A DNA stretch of 48,130 nt from Lachnospiraceae bacterium (GCA_030526405.1 JAUNCZ010000022.1:1-48130), one strand, 5' to 3'; shown: positions 1 through 8,785, counted from the first letter of the stretch. Numbers and translations are program-made. Notes: generated from the sequence alone by a model not told the origin.

Positions 1-142
1 CTTATTTTTTCTCTCTTTTGCTATACTGTTTATTCTTCTGTTATTTTCTTTTGTTTTGCTGGTTTTTCTTTTGTTTATTTCACTTTTGCTATGCTGTTAT
101 TTAGCTGTTTTACTCACTTTTCCAGAAAAGAGCAGGAAAAAC

Positions 143-1444
143 TCAGAATATCTCCACGTGACTCTCAAAAAACTCTCTTACCGCACGGATCAGATACTCT
201 GTATCGTCGGTGCCCGCTGTTTCATAGGAAGAATGCATGGCCAGCTGGGGAAGACCGATATCCACACTGCGAATAGACAGATGGGCATTGGAAATATTGC
301 CCAAAGTGGAGCCGCCATTTTTGTCAGAACGATTGGTAAATGTCTGCACCGGCACTCCCGCTCTCTGGCAGATGGTGCGGAACATAGCCCCGGATACACC
401 GTCTGTGGTGTATTTCTGGTTGGCATGATACTTGATCACAATTCCCTGATTCAGATAGGGACGATTGGTGGGATCTGCCATCTCCGGATGGTTGGGATGC
501 ACTGCATGGGCATTGTCCGCCGAGATCATAAAGCCCTCGGAAAGGGCTCTTCGCCAGTCTCCCAGAGAAATATCCATGGTCTCCCGGATTCTGTCCAGTA
601 TATCTGTCAGGAAAGTGGAATCTGCACCCTGGGCACTTAAGGACCCGGTTTCTTCATTGTCAAAAATGCAGCAGATAGACAGTCCCTCTCTTCTCACCTG
701 AGATTCCTCCGCCTGGAGAAATCCCTTCATCAGGGCAAATGCACACTGGAGGTCATCCAGTGCCCTGCTGGAGAGAAATTCATTCTGAGCTCCCCAGATT
801 CTTCCCGGCATGCGATTATACAGGAAAAGATCATAGTCAATCAGATCCTCCTCACTGACACCGGCAGCATTTGCAATCTCAATATTGAAGGTTTCAGCGG
901 AATCCATGCCACCGTACAGAGGCAGCAGATCCTTCTGGGCATTCCAGCTACAGCCCTCATTGGCAGACCGATTCATGTGGATAGCCAGATTTGGGATCAG
1001 CAGAAGGTCTCTGTCAATATTCACAAGAACCTTTTCCAGATGATCTCCTCTTTTCACTATTGCTCTTCCCGCCACAGAAAGGGGGCGATCCAGCCAGCTT
1101 CCCATGAGCATGCCGCCGTATTTTTCTGTATTCAGCTTCACATACTGGTGCTCCACTGTCATCTCACAGCAGGGTTTCACCTTAAAGCAGGGAGCATCGC
1201 TGTGTGCAGCAGCCATGTGAAGATACTTCAGTTCTCCCTGGGGCAGACGAAAGGCCAGCAGGGAAGAATCATTTCTTGTAACATAATAGCCCTGTCCCTG
1301 CACCAGAACCCAGGAGTCCTGTTCTTTCAGTTCCCGAAAGCCCTGCCGATTCAGCATCTGCTTCAGATTGGAAATCCCGTGGAACACAGAGGGACTGTTG
1401 TCGATAAATTCCAGTAATTCTCTGGAAACTGTCATTTTATCCAT
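143..1444 (-). CDS. apeB: M18 family aminopeptidase
   Basis: Predicted cytosolic zinc aminopeptidase of peptidase family M18 (aspartyl aminopeptidase type), 433 residues, close to the family's usual length. It would remove N-terminal residues from peptides. Visible family features: the metal-binding His-Ser-Asp near residues 81-83 in an AAAHSDAP context, an acidic DNEETGS segment in the middle, a HAVHPNHPEM segment, and a C-terminal AMHSSYE segment with metal-ligand histidine and catalytic-region residues. An ATG lies 27 codons inside the longest open frame at 1444 and is preceded by AAAAGGAGT at good spacing. The upstream extension runs through a strong palindrome and has no ribosome site, so I chose 1444. 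It is the last gene of a minus-strand run behind leuA, separated by about 375 bp of repeats, so it is probably transcribed separately. Confidence 0.93.
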   Translation of the reverse strand: MDKMTVSRELLEFIDNSPSVFHGISNLKQMLNRQGFRELKEQDSWVLVQGQGYYVTRNDSSLLAFRLPQGELKYLHMAAAHSDAPCFKVKPCCEMTVEHQYVKLNTEKYGGMLMGSWLDRPLSVAGRAIVKRGDHLEKVLVNIDRDLLLIPNLAIHMNRSANEGCSWNAQKDLLPLYGGMDSAETFNIEIANAAGVSEEDLIDYDLFLYNRMPGRIWGAQNEFLSSRALDDLQCAFALMKGFLQAEESQVRREGLSICCIFDNEETGSLSAQGADSTFLTDILDRIRETMDISLGDWRRALSEGFMISADNAHAVHPNHPEMADPTNRPYLNQGIVIKYHANQKYTTDGVSGAMFRTICQRAGVPVQTFTNRSDKNGGSTLGNISNAHLSIRSVDIGLPQLAMHSSYETAGTDDTEYLIRAVREFFESHVEIF

Positions 1445-1475
1445 AGTAAACTCCTTTTCATAGTCTACAGATATG

Positions 1476-1537
1476 AACAGAAACCCGATGCGTGCCCATG
1501 TCCGGAGGACATGCTCACAGAGCATCGGGTTTCTGTT
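1476..1537. terminator. Strong inverted repeat, likely transcription terminator
   Basis: Two perfect 16-bp arms (1476-1491 and 1522-1537, core AAACCCGATGC) enclose a second 7-bp hairpin (CATGTCC/GGACATG, about 1497-1513). It lies between leuA and apeB, just upstream of the apeB ribosome site. Either strand could use it, but neither side has a long T-run. A terminator for the leuA transcript is the simplest reading. Confidence 0.55.
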
Positions 1538-1541
1538 TCTA

Positions 1542-1810
1542 TTGTCTGCTCACGCAGACTGAATTGCTCACTAATGGGCGCTTCCTAAAACGATTTACTT
1601 GAGAAAACTCGTTTATGCAAGCACAGTCGCATGATGGCCTGAGCTGTCTTCCAACTTACCCGTGCCCTTTCTTTACATTCGTAATTCCCGCCCTTCGGGC
1701 TCTACTGTCTGCTCACGCAGACTGAATTACTCATTAAAAGGGCACTTCCTGTATACATCATCCCTCATGCTCATCTGTGCAAGCACAATCGCATGATGGC
1801 CGATGTATAC
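1542..1810. repeat. Two diverged tandem copies of an intergenic repeat
   Basis: The unit appears twice about 163 bp apart. Each copy begins with CTGTCTGCTCACGCAGACTG (1542-1586 and 1705-1750), which itself contains the short hairpin GTCTGC/GCAGAC. Each then has a variable stretch followed by GCAAGCACARTCGCATGATGGCC (about 1618-1639 and 1779-1801). The second copy is bounded by 9-bp inverted arms GTATACATC/GATGTATAC (1751-1759 and 1802-1810). No coding frame is convincing. This fills the gap between leuA and apeB. Confidence 0.7.
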
Positions 1811-1819
1811 GTAAGTTGG

Positions 1820-3487
1820 TTATGCATACATATTATTAATTGCTGTTAAGAGTGCGTCGATGGAAGCACGGATGATATCGGAGTCGATTCCTGCGCCCCA
1901 GAAGATCTGTCCGTCTTCGCTCTGGATTCCAACGTATGCGATAGCCTCTGAGGAGGACAGCTGTGTAAGTGCGTGCTCCTGATAAGTTACCAGCTCGTAG
2001 TCCAGGTGGTATTTTTTCTTCAGTGCCAGGGATACGGCGTTGAGACGTCCGTTTCCTTTTGCTTTTACTACGCTGAAGGCCTCATCTCCCTTGCGGCAGT
2101 TAACCTCTGCGGAGATAACACGTTTGTCTTCCTGTTTGAAGTGTACACCATTGATATCGAATGGTTTGACAACACCTTTGAATTTTGTCAGGAACAGGCT
2201 GTAGATCTCGTCTGGCTGCAGCTCTTTGTGCAGGTGATCGGAGAGATCTTTCGCTGCGTAGCCCATTGCCTCACGCATCTTAGGCGGCAGATTCAGTCCG
2301 TAGTTGCGCTCCAGAATATAGCCTACGCCACCCTTTCCGGACTGGCTGTTGATACGGATAACGTCTGCATCGTAGTTTCTTCCGATATCGGTCGGATCGA
2401 TCGGCAGATATGGAACGGTCCATCTGTCCGGCTCGTGGTCAAGACGCCAGGTCATACCCTTTGCGATGGCATCCTGATGAGATCCGGAAAATGCCGCAAA
2501 TACCAGTGCTCCTGAGTATGGACTTCTTACATCCACGTTCATATCTGTGTATGCAGAGTATTTCTCGCAGATCTCTGGCATATTGGAGAAATCCAGCTCT
2601 GGATCCACACCGTGCATGTACAGGTTCATTCCAAGAGTTACAATATCCACGTTTCCTGTACGCTCACCGTTTCCAAAGAGAGTTCCCTCGATACGGTCAG
2701 CACCTGCCAGAAGGCCAAGCTCTGCATCAGATACACCTGAACCTCTGTCGTTGTGTGGATGAAGTGAGATCTCTACGTTCTCACGATATTTCAGGTTCTT
2801 GCTCATGTACTCGATCTGGCTTGCATACACATGAGGCATAGAAAGCTGAACGGTACTTGGCAGGTTGATGATGGCTTTTCTGTCTGCTGTTGGCTGCCAT
2901 ACATCCAGAACTGCGTTACATACCTCCAGTGCGTACTCCGGCTCTGTTCCTGTGAAGGACTCAGGGCTGTACTCGAAACGGTAATTTGCTCCTGCCTGCT
3001 CTGTCAGATCCTTCAGAAGTTTTGCTCCTTTGATGGCGATCTCCTTGATCTCCTCTTTGGATTTTCTGAATACCTGCTCACGCTGTGCATAGGAAGTAGA
3101 ATTGTATACGTGAACGATGGCATTTTTGCAGCCCTGAAGAGCATCAAAGGTTCTCTTGATGATATGCTCACGGGCCTGTGTCAGTACCTGTACAGTAACA
3201 TCATCAGGAATCAGATTGTTCTCGATCAGTGTTCTCAGGAACTCATACTCTGTCTCAGAAGCAGCAGGGAAACCAACCTCGATCTCCTTAAATCCTACTT
3301 TAACAAGCAGTTTGAAGAACTCAACCTTCTGCTCCAGGCTCATTGGAATTACAAGTGCCTGGTTTCCGTCACGAAGATCTACGGAACACCACACAGGTGC
3401 CTTCTCCACATGGTCTTTTTTTACCCAGTCATAACACTCTACCGGCGGCATATAATACTGGATTTTGTACTTGCTTGGGTTCATCAT
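1820..3487 (-). CDS. leuA: 2-isopropylmalate synthase
   Basis: First committed enzyme of leucine synthesis: condenses acetyl-CoA with 2-oxoisovalerate. The 555-residue length and sequence match the long bacterial/fungal-type LeuA. The DRE-TIM catalytic signature is at residues 37-43 (DLRDGNQ), the metal-binding HPHNDRG is near residue 241, and GNGERTGNVDI follows near 269. The C-terminal ~125 residues form the leucine-binding regulatory domain. The start ATG (one of two adjacent) follows an AGGAGG site. The leader carries a T-box riboswitch, so expression should rise when tRNA-Leu is uncharged. No other leu or ilv gene is in the window, so leuA stands alone here. Confidence 0.96.
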   Translation of the reverse strand: MMNPSKYKIQYYMPPVECYDWVKKDHVEKAPVWCSVDLRDGNQALVIPMSLEQKVEFFKLLVKVGFKEIEVGFPAASETEYEFLRTLIENNLIPDDVTVQVLTQAREHIIKRTFDALQGCKNAIVHVYNSTSYAQREQVFRKSKEEIKEIAIKGAKLLKDLTEQAGANYRFEYSPESFTGTEPEYALEVCNAVLDVWQPTADRKAIINLPSTVQLSMPHVYASQIEYMSKNLKYRENVEISLHPHNDRGSGVSDAELGLLAGADRIEGTLFGNGERTGNVDIVTLGMNLYMHGVDPELDFSNMPEICEKYSAYTDMNVDVRSPYSGALVFAAFSGSHQDAIAKGMTWRLDHEPDRWTVPYLPIDPTDIGRNYDADVIRINSQSGKGGVGYILERNYGLNLPPKMREAMGYAAKDLSDHLHKELQPDEIYSLFLTKFKGVVKPFDINGVHFKQEDKRVISAEVNCRKGDEAFSVVKAKGNGRLNAVSLALKKKYHLDYELVTYQEHALTQLSSSEAIAYVGIQSEDGQIFWGAGIDSDIIRASIDALLTAINNMYA

Positions 3488-3635
3488 ACTAAATAGTCCT
3501 CCTGTTCATATATTCGACTTCTTCGCGAAATAGCATTTCTGTCAATAAAAGAGCGGGCATGGGAAATGCTTCTCCCTGGCAACAGATATCCATCTGACAC
3601 TTAATCACTTCACCGCAAAACAGCGTCAGAAAATG

Positions 3636-3925
3636 AAAAAATCCTCCACCTCTGCACTTCTTGCAAGAGACGAAGGGAATAATCCTGCGCGGTACCACTC
3701 TTATTTACGATAACTCGTACACTCAACGGATACGGATCCTCTGATCTATATATCCTGCCCCTGCTAACGGTGGGGAGCCGTCTGCATCTACTGTTACGAC
3801 GGATCGTAAGTTCGGGCAGCCACTCTGAGGTCAGTTCAACAGTTTCCATCTATGACTTCGCATCAACCAGTCACTTTCTGCATTCAGGAGTCTCTGTTTA
3901 CTAGTCCTCTTCTACGTATTTCGCT
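3636..3925 (-). promoter_or_regulatory. T-box riboswitch, probably tRNA-Leu specific
   Basis: The minus strand carries the near-invariant T-box sequence AAGAGTGGTACCGCG (3702-3688), which pairs with the tRNA acceptor end. Upstream is a long Stem I region with a GGTTGATGCGAAG-like segment. Downstream a hairpin ends in a T-run (3641-3636) and acts as terminator. A CTC triplet in the likely specifier loop (GACCTCAGAG, near 3827) would fit leucine, as does the downstream leuA. The specifier assignment is inferred by eye, not from folding. Confidence 0.88.
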
Positions 3926-3932
3926 GATATTT

Positions 3933-3961
3933 AGAATAACATTTCAGCCCCTGTATGTCAA
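3933..3961 (-). promoter_or_regulatory. Promoter of the leuA T-box transcript
   Basis: TTGACA (3961-3956), a 17-bp spacer, then TATTCT (3938-3933) on the minus strand, immediately upstream of the T-box leader. Confidence 0.7.
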
Positions 3962-3970
3962 CCTGTTTTA

Positions 3971-4010
3971 ACAGCCGGATTTCCAATGCACCCATCAGAA
4001 ACCCGGCTGT
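3971..4010 (-). terminator. Terminator-like hairpin
   Basis: Arms ACAGCCGG and CCGGCTGT (3971-3978, 4003-4010) are followed on the minus strand by TTAAAAC. It lies between putP and the leuA promoter and could end the putP transcript, although the repeats at 4043-4229 come first. Confidence 0.5.
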
Positions 4011-4042
4011 ATAATTTAAATATGTATACAATTGTTTTCAAA

Positions 4043-4134
4043 AGTAAAGCGGACATTCGCAATCCGCTTCGCTACTTGCTCATGAACCATTGCTGCCTTT
4101 GGCAGCTCATCAGCAGGAGCTTTTACTCCTGCTG
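4043..4134 (+). repeat. Dispersed intergenic repeat S, copy 1, with adjoining hairpin
   Basis: The unit starts AGTAAAGCGGACATTCGCAA and ends GCTCATCAG, with an internal GCTGCC/GGCAGC hairpin. The same unit occurs at 45807-45877 and, inverted and shortened, at 29542-29590. It runs directly into a 9-bp perfect hairpin (CAGCAGGAG/CTCCTGCTG, 4111-4134), and repeat R begins 4 bp later. Confidence 0.75.
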
Positions 4135-4137
4135 ATG

Positions 4138-4229
4138 CAAGCATCCCCCTTTTACCCCCACCTACGTCTCTGCGTCTTAGAGGCGGGGGACTGCTTGTAA
4201 TGATTCACGTCGACGCTTGTGGAGACCTG
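4138..4229 (+). repeat. Dispersed palindromic repeat R, copy 1 (IS200/IS605-end-like)
   Basis: Consensus read from copies here and at 8786, 28333 (inverted) and 31902: a pyrimidine tract, an imperfect palindrome with arms CCCCCrCCTAC and AGAGGCGGGGG around a CTCT..AGAG core, then GACTGCTTG and a TTCA boundary. In this copy TTCA is followed by GTCGACGCTTGTGGAGACCTG, which recurs at 17816 and, inverted, at 7311-7332. Subterminal imperfect palindromes with no terminal inverted repeats are typical of IS200/IS605 ends, so a transposase-less derivative is possible. No transposase is present. Confidence 0.6.
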
Positions 4230-4259
4230 CGCAGGACTGCCCTGCCATCTTCAGGAGAT

Positions 4260-5804
4260 TCAGGCCTCCTCTTTGTAGTTCTTGTAAGCCTCGAACTCTG
4301 CGTAAACAGAAGCATCCGGCTCCTTAGTTGCAAGACTGACAACAAAGATGCACACAATACTTACGATAAAGCCCACGAACAGAGAATACAGACCTGTTGC
4401 AACACCGATGGTAGAACCACCAACTACAGGCAGATAGTCCCATACAATTACAGTAACAGCACCGGAAATGATACCGGCTACTGCGCCCTGCAGGTTTGTT
4501 CTCTTCCAGAACAGGGACATTACAACCAGTGGTCCGAAGGAAGCACCCAGTCCAGCCCACGCATCAGAAACAAGGGTCATAACAGAGCTGTTTGGGTTCC
4601 ATGCAATGATAATGGCAATGGCTGCAATGACAATCGTTGTGATACGTCCCAGATTCAGAACAGTCTTGTCATCTGCATCCTTTCTGATCAGTCCCTTGTA
4701 AATATCCTGAGACATGGAGGAAGAGCACATCAGAAGCTGGGAATCAGCAGTGGACATGATAGCTGCCAGGATTCCGCAGAGGAACAGTCCTCCGATAAAT
4801 GCCAGAGGCAGGTTCTCAATGAACACCTTTTTGATCATTTCAATAAATACAGACTCTGTGGAAGCAGCGCCCTCAGTTACACCAAGGATTACAGGTGCCA
4901 GGAATGCACGTCCCACCAGAGCAACGATCAGAGCCATGGCAGATGCAATAATATCCCATACAATGGCGATACCAGCAGATTTCTTCACCTCGCTCTCAGA
5001 ACGGATGGCAAAGAAACGGATGATGATATGAGGCATACCACAGTATCCAAGACCCCATGCCAGATTGGAGATGATCTCCACTGCTGTGATGGGGTGATCA
5101 CCATTGTACATAAGGCTCATATAGTGTGCGCTGTCCACACCTGTGGAAGCAAGAACTGCAGAAAAATCACCCTCGATCATGAAATATGCAATGAGAGGAA
5201 CTGCGATGAGACCCACCAGCATCAGGGATCCCTGAATAAAGTCTGTGGTACATACTGCAAGGAATCCACCCATCAGTGTATAGGTAAGGATTACAACAGC
5301 GCCGATCAGCAGAGCCATGTGATAATCCCAGCCCAGAACGGAATTAAACAGCTTTCCTCCTGCTGCCAGCGCAGAGGCTGTGTAAACCAGGAAGAATACC
5401 ATGATAACAACAGAAGAAATACCTTTCAGGATGTTCTTCTTATCATGGAATCTGTTTGTAAGATACTCCGGAAGAGTCATGGAGTTATTGGCAACGATGG
5501 TATAGCGGCGAAGTGGTTTCGCAATCACTACCCAGTTGATGATGGTACCGATCAGAAGACCGATGGCGATCCATGCCTGACCTGTACCCAGTGCGTACAT
5601 AGAACCCGGCAGACCCATAAGAAGCCATCCTGACATATCGGAAGCCTGGGCAGAAAGCGCTGCCACAGGACCGGACAGCTGACGTCCGCCAAGGAAATAG
5701 TCAGCAGATCCCTTTGTTTTCTTACCAGTGTATAATCCTACAAAAACCATCATTGCAAGATAGAACACAAAAGCAAGAATAATTGCAATTGTTGAACTGC
5801 TCAT
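4260..5804 (-). CDS. putP: Sodium/proline symporter
   Basis: Sodium-solute symporter family membrane protein, 514 residues with about 13 hydrophobic segments. It imports proline with Na+. Family features include the N-terminal YFLGGRQLSGPVAALSAQASDMSGWLLMG-type region (near residues 36-65; Na+/proline contacts lie in this part of PutP) and GGFLAV near TM6. The ATG at 5804 is 17 codons inside the longest frame and follows AAGGAGAATT at good spacing, and a strong promoter ends about 40 bp upstream of it. The C-terminus is a short charged cytosolic tail. No proline dehydrogenase gene is nearby, so catabolic coupling cannot be claimed. Confidence 0.93.
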   Translation of the reverse strand: MSSSTIAIILAFVFYLAMMVFVGLYTGKKTKGSADYFLGGRQLSGPVAALSAQASDMSGWLLMGLPGSMYALGTGQAWIAIGLLIGTIINWVVIAKPLRRYTIVANNSMTLPEYLTNRFHDKKNILKGISSVVIMVFFLVYTASALAAGGKLFNSVLGWDYHMALLIGAVVILTYTLMGGFLAVCTTDFIQGSLMLVGLIAVPLIAYFMIEGDFSAVLASTGVDSAHYMSLMYNGDHPITAVEIISNLAWGLGYCGMPHIIIRFFAIRSESEVKKSAGIAIVWDIIASAMALIVALVGRAFLAPVILGVTEGAASTESVFIEMIKKVFIENLPLAFIGGLFLCGILAAIMSTADSQLLMCSSSMSQDIYKGLIRKDADDKTVLNLGRITTIVIAAIAIIIAWNPNSSVMTLVSDAWAGLGASFGPLVVMSLFWKRTNLQGAVAGIISGAVTVIVWDYLPVVGGSTIGVATGLYSLFVGFIVSIVCIFVVSLATKEPDASVYAEFEAYKNYKEEA

Positions 5805-5846
5805 TGTTTGAATTCTCCTTCTAGATTTTTTCGAAATATGGTGTTG

Positions 5847-5875
5847 ATTATACACGAAAGAAAATTCAGATGCAA
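5847..5875 (-). promoter_or_regulatory. putP promoter
   Basis: TTGCAT (5875-5870), a 17-bp spacer, then TATAAT (5852-5847) on the minus strand, with the start codon 43 bp downstream. Confidence 0.75.
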
Positions 5876-5904
5876 CAAACCCCCTTACTTTTTTGTTGTA
5901 AAGC

Positions 5905-5953
5905 AGGAAAACAGACAGTTTTTCATATGACCGCGGTCATTTATAATTGTCTG
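5905..5953 (-). terminator. Terminator-like stem with an embedded 14-bp palindrome
   Basis: Arms CAGACA/TGTCTG (5912-5917, 5948-5953) are followed on the minus strand by TTTTCC, which suits termination of the aminotransferase gene at 6011. At the centre is the perfect palindrome ATGACCGCGGTCAT (5927-5940), of a shape often bound by dimeric repressors. A near-identical ATGACCATGGTCAT lies at 18016-18029. Confidence 0.5.
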
Positions 5954-6010
5954 GAAGTGGTTTTGTTTTTCCCTGCCGGAAATGCCAGGCAGATTTATCT
6001 CTGTTTTGTA

Positions 6011-7228
6011 CTATTTATCACAGGAAAACACATACTGTTCCAGCCTTGCAAATGCCTCCTTCACCCGGGACAAAGGAAGAGCCAGATTCATTCTCAGATG
6101 GCAGGGGCCGTGGAACATTCTTCCGTCCTGCACAGCCACTCCCACTCTCCAGCAGGCTTTTTCCAGTTCTTCGATGGTTTTTCCATGATTTCTGCACCAT
6201 GTGGTGCAGTCCAGATACAGCATATAGGTTCCCTGTGGTCTGCACACCTCCACACCTTCAAAATGCTCTCTGATAAACCGGCAGGCATAGTCCACGTTCT
6301 CCGTGAGCACAGTACGAAGCTCATCCAGCCACTCATATCCCTCCTCTTTGTAGGCTCCGATCAGGGCATGCATGGACAGCACATTCATCTCATTGTAGTG
6401 GGTGTTGGAGGATTCCTTTCTGATGCGATCCCGAAGCCACGGATTGTAGATAATATGATAGCTGCCCACAAGACCAGCCAGGTTAAAGGTTTTTGAGGGG
6501 GCATACAGGGCCACCGTCCTGTTTCTGGCATCCTCTGATACAGACTGGGTGGGGATATGCTGATGTCCCTCCAGAATCAGGTCTGACCAGATCTCATCAG
6601 AGATCACATACACATCGTATTTCCGGAACAGCTCCATGGCCTTTTCAATCTCCCAGCGCTCCCAGACACGGCCCACAGGATTGTAGGGACTGCAGAATAC
6701 AGCACAGTGAATGTGATTCTTTCTGATTTTCTCCTCCATATCCTCAAAATCCATCCTCCAGATGCCATCCTCATCAATGACAAGAGGACTGTGCACCAGC
6801 TTGTAACCATTGTTGCCAAGACCGGCAGTGAAGCCAATGTAGGTGGGGGAATGGAGAAGAATCCTGTCCCCTTTGGAGCAAAGCACATTGGCAGCGCTGA
6901 TGACACCTCCGATGACGCCATTTTCATAGCCGATGCATTTTGCTGTCAGCCCACTGACACCATTTCTTCTCTCCTGCCAGCGGATAATGGAACGGTAATA
7001 CTCCTCCCTGGGGGAAAAATACCCGAAAGCCGGGTGCTGAACCCGCTCCATAATGGCCTGAGTAATGGTGGGCACAGTGGGGAAATTCATATCCGCCACC
7101 CACATGGGGATGGCATCAAAGCCCTCCTCCGGGGCATCCGGCGCAAAGCCCGGCTTTCCACCCAGGGCGTCCACCGCCATGGCATCCTTTCCTTTTCGCT
7201 CAATCACAGATGTAAAATCGTATTTCAT
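6011..7228 (-). CDS. PatB/MalY family PLP-dependent C-S lyase or aminotransferase
   Basis: A 405-residue fold-type I PLP enzyme of the MalY/PatB group, whose characterised members cleave cystathionine or cysteine to a thiol, pyruvate and ammonia. Visible features: an N-terminal WVADMNFPT segment typical of this group, FCSPYNPVGRVW (the Asn-Pro that contacts PLP), ISDEIWSDL (the PLP-pyridine aspartate), and the Schiff-base lysine in APSKTFNLAGL. An ATG at 7228 has AGAAAGGAGAG 12 bp upstream. The longer open frame starts upstream of that site and is unlikely. It is about 120 bp downstream of the FUSC gene on the same strand. Physiological substrate cannot be told from sequence. Confidence 0.88.
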   Translation of the reverse strand: MKYDFTSVIERKGKDAMAVDALGGKPGFAPDAPEEGFDAIPMWVADMNFPTVPTITQAIMERVQHPAFGYFSPREEYYRSIIRWQERRNGVSGLTAKCIGYENGVIGGVISAANVLCSKGDRILLHSPTYIGFTAGLGNNGYKLVHSPLVIDEDGIWRMDFEDMEEKIRKNHIHCAVFCSPYNPVGRVWERWEIEKAMELFRKYDVYVISDEIWSDLILEGHQHIPTQSVSEDARNRTVALYAPSKTFNLAGLVGSYHIIYNPWLRDRIRKESSNTHYNEMNVLSMHALIGAYKEEGYEWLDELRTVLTENVDYACRFIREHFEGVEVCRPQGTYMLYLDCTTWCRNHGKTIEELEKACWRVGVAVQDGRMFHGPCHLRMNLALPLSRVKEAFARLEQYVFSCDK

Positions 7229-7350
7229 AGGTTCGGTAATCTCTCCTTTCTTCATAATCCGATCCTCAAATTCCTTCGATGTCAGCGGTAGCTGACCAGA
7301 AGCGCGCACCAGGTCTCCGCAAGGGTCGACCCAAATCAGGAACCCTGACC

Positions 7351-8685
7351 TTACTGATTGTTTGCTTTTTCTTTCCTGTCACGGATCCACAGAGGCTTCT
7401 GGAACATGGCTTTGATCCTGTTCAGCAGGTGCACCGCATCCCTTTCAGGATCGTATCTGGCACTGATGGGCTGGATAATCACCGGGTTCAGCACCTCTCC
7501 CTCCTCCTTTTTTTCATAGTCCAGAAGGTGCTTCTGGCAGGCCTCAATGGAAACTCCCCTTTTATAAAAGTAGAAAAGAGTTTCCCCGGGATGCTTGGGT
7601 CTTGGGATCCGCACCACATGAAAGCGCTCTGCAATGGTGATATTTCCCATCAGCCACAGCTCAAATACCTGAGCCTGGGCCTCATCCAGAATCATACGCA
7701 CCGCAAGGATCTGATCCTCAGAAGAATAGGACCCCGGCAGATAGTTTCTGTAGGGTGAACGGCGCATCATTCTGTAATCCTCAATCTCCTGCTGGTTCAT
7801 TTCTCCCACATGGAACAGCATCATAGTGCGCCCCCTGATGGTGAAAATAACACCGCAAAGCCCCAGCATCTCAATCATCTCCACCAGGTAATCCACATCC
7901 TCATGGGGAATCTCCTGTACTTCCCGGTATACATTCTCCCGGATATCATAGAGTGCGGCTCCCCCCAGCACGATAACGGGCATATTGATATGGAGAGTCT
8001 GCAGCTGGCTTATGAGAAATGCCGGCGCATAGGGAGTTTCCAGGCAGATTCTGCAGCCACTGTCATACAGACGGTTCAGCTCGGTAAGGACTCTGGAACT
8101 GATTCTGGAGTATCGATCCGCTGCCAGATGATTCAGCTGCAGGAAAAATACCCGGTCCAGTCTCTTTCTTGTGGGGATTCGAAAGGTATTCACTGCCGTT
8201 GCCACCAGGGCTCCAATAACAGTATCCATGATCCGAAGAAGAGTCTCCGGAAGAGAGGGATCCGCCTCAGGAAACTTAAGCACCAGACACAGAAATACAA
8301 TGGCAGACAGAGCCGCCGCATCTGCGATATTCAGTAATACACAGGTATATACAGCCAGAATTACCCCCAGGGACATCATGACGTACACCAGCAGCATATG
8401 GTTTTCCGTTCCCGGCAGCCAGGTTACCAGCAGAAGAAATGCCAGTCCCCAGAAGCCCCCCATAATGGTTCCGGTAATCCTGTCCCCGGCACTTTTTCTG
8501 ACCTTCTTCGCATAGGGCTGCATACAGATGATGGCTGTAATACAGGATTCCGCCACGCCGCCTCTGTACCCCCTTGCAATGTGAATGAGCAGGCAGATAA
8601 AAACTGCAAATGCCGTTTTCAGGATTCTGTGTCCGATCAAAGGAAAAGGCCATTTTCCATGATGTTGGTCCATTACTATCTTCAT
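7351..8685 (-). CDS. FUSC-like membrane protein fused to a degenerate Cof-type HAD domain
   Basis: Of 444 residues, the first ~168 form about six membrane segments like the FUSC/aromatic acid exporter N-terminal domain (VAESCITAIICMQPY, GDRITGTIMGG). From about 178 to 430 the sequence aligns by eye to Cof-type HAD phosphatases. RVFFLQLNHL (178-187) stands where xxFLDLDGTL belongs. ICLETPYAP (213-221) stands where VLATGRP belongs. VIVLGGAALYD (237-247) matches ITFNGALVYD. The C-terminal DGxNDxxML loop is absent. The nucleophile and acid aspartates are therefore lost, which suggests a regulatory or scaffold role. The start follows GAGGAACGGAT. Substrate is unknown, and the HAD assignment is inferred. 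Confidence 0.75.
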   Translation of the reverse strand: MKIVMDQHHGKWPFPLIGHRILKTAFAVFICLLIHIARGYRGGVAESCITAIICMQPYAKKVRKSAGDRITGTIMGGFWGLAFLLLVTWLPGTENHMLLVYVMMSLGVILAVYTCVLLNIADAAALSAIVFLCLVLKFPEADPSLPETLLRIMDTVIGALVATAVNTFRIPTRKRLDRVFFLQLNHLAADRYSRISSRVLTELNRLYDSGCRICLETPYAPAFLISQLQTLHINMPVIVLGGAALYDIRENVYREVQEIPHEDVDYLVEMIEMLGLCGVIFTIRGRTMMLFHVGEMNQQEIEDYRMMRRSPYRNYLPGSYSSEDQILAVRMILDEAQAQVFELWLMGNITIAERFHVVRIPRPKHPGETLFYFYKRGVSIEACQKHLLDYEKKEEGEVLNPVIIQPISARYDPERDAVHLLNRIKAMFQKPLWIRDRKEKANNQ

Positions 8686-8785
8686 ATCCGTTCCTCAATA
8701 TTCACTGTAAAAATTCTGTATCTCAGGAATGACCGTTTCCCTGGATTCGAAGTATAGTATAGCACTCATCCCCTGCCACCGCAAA

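Noticed and set aside
56-640. Leucine/phenylalanine-rich plus-strand frame at the left edge
   Set aside because: It overlaps apeB on the opposite strand for most of its length. The hydrophobic stretch comes from a T-rich repeat (two TTTTGCTAT units about 68 bp apart), and there is no ribosome site.
4200-5633. 477-codon plus-strand frame opposite putP
   Set aside because: Antisense shadow of a clear symporter gene. The product is rich in Cys, His and Gln with no domain, and no ribosome site precedes it.
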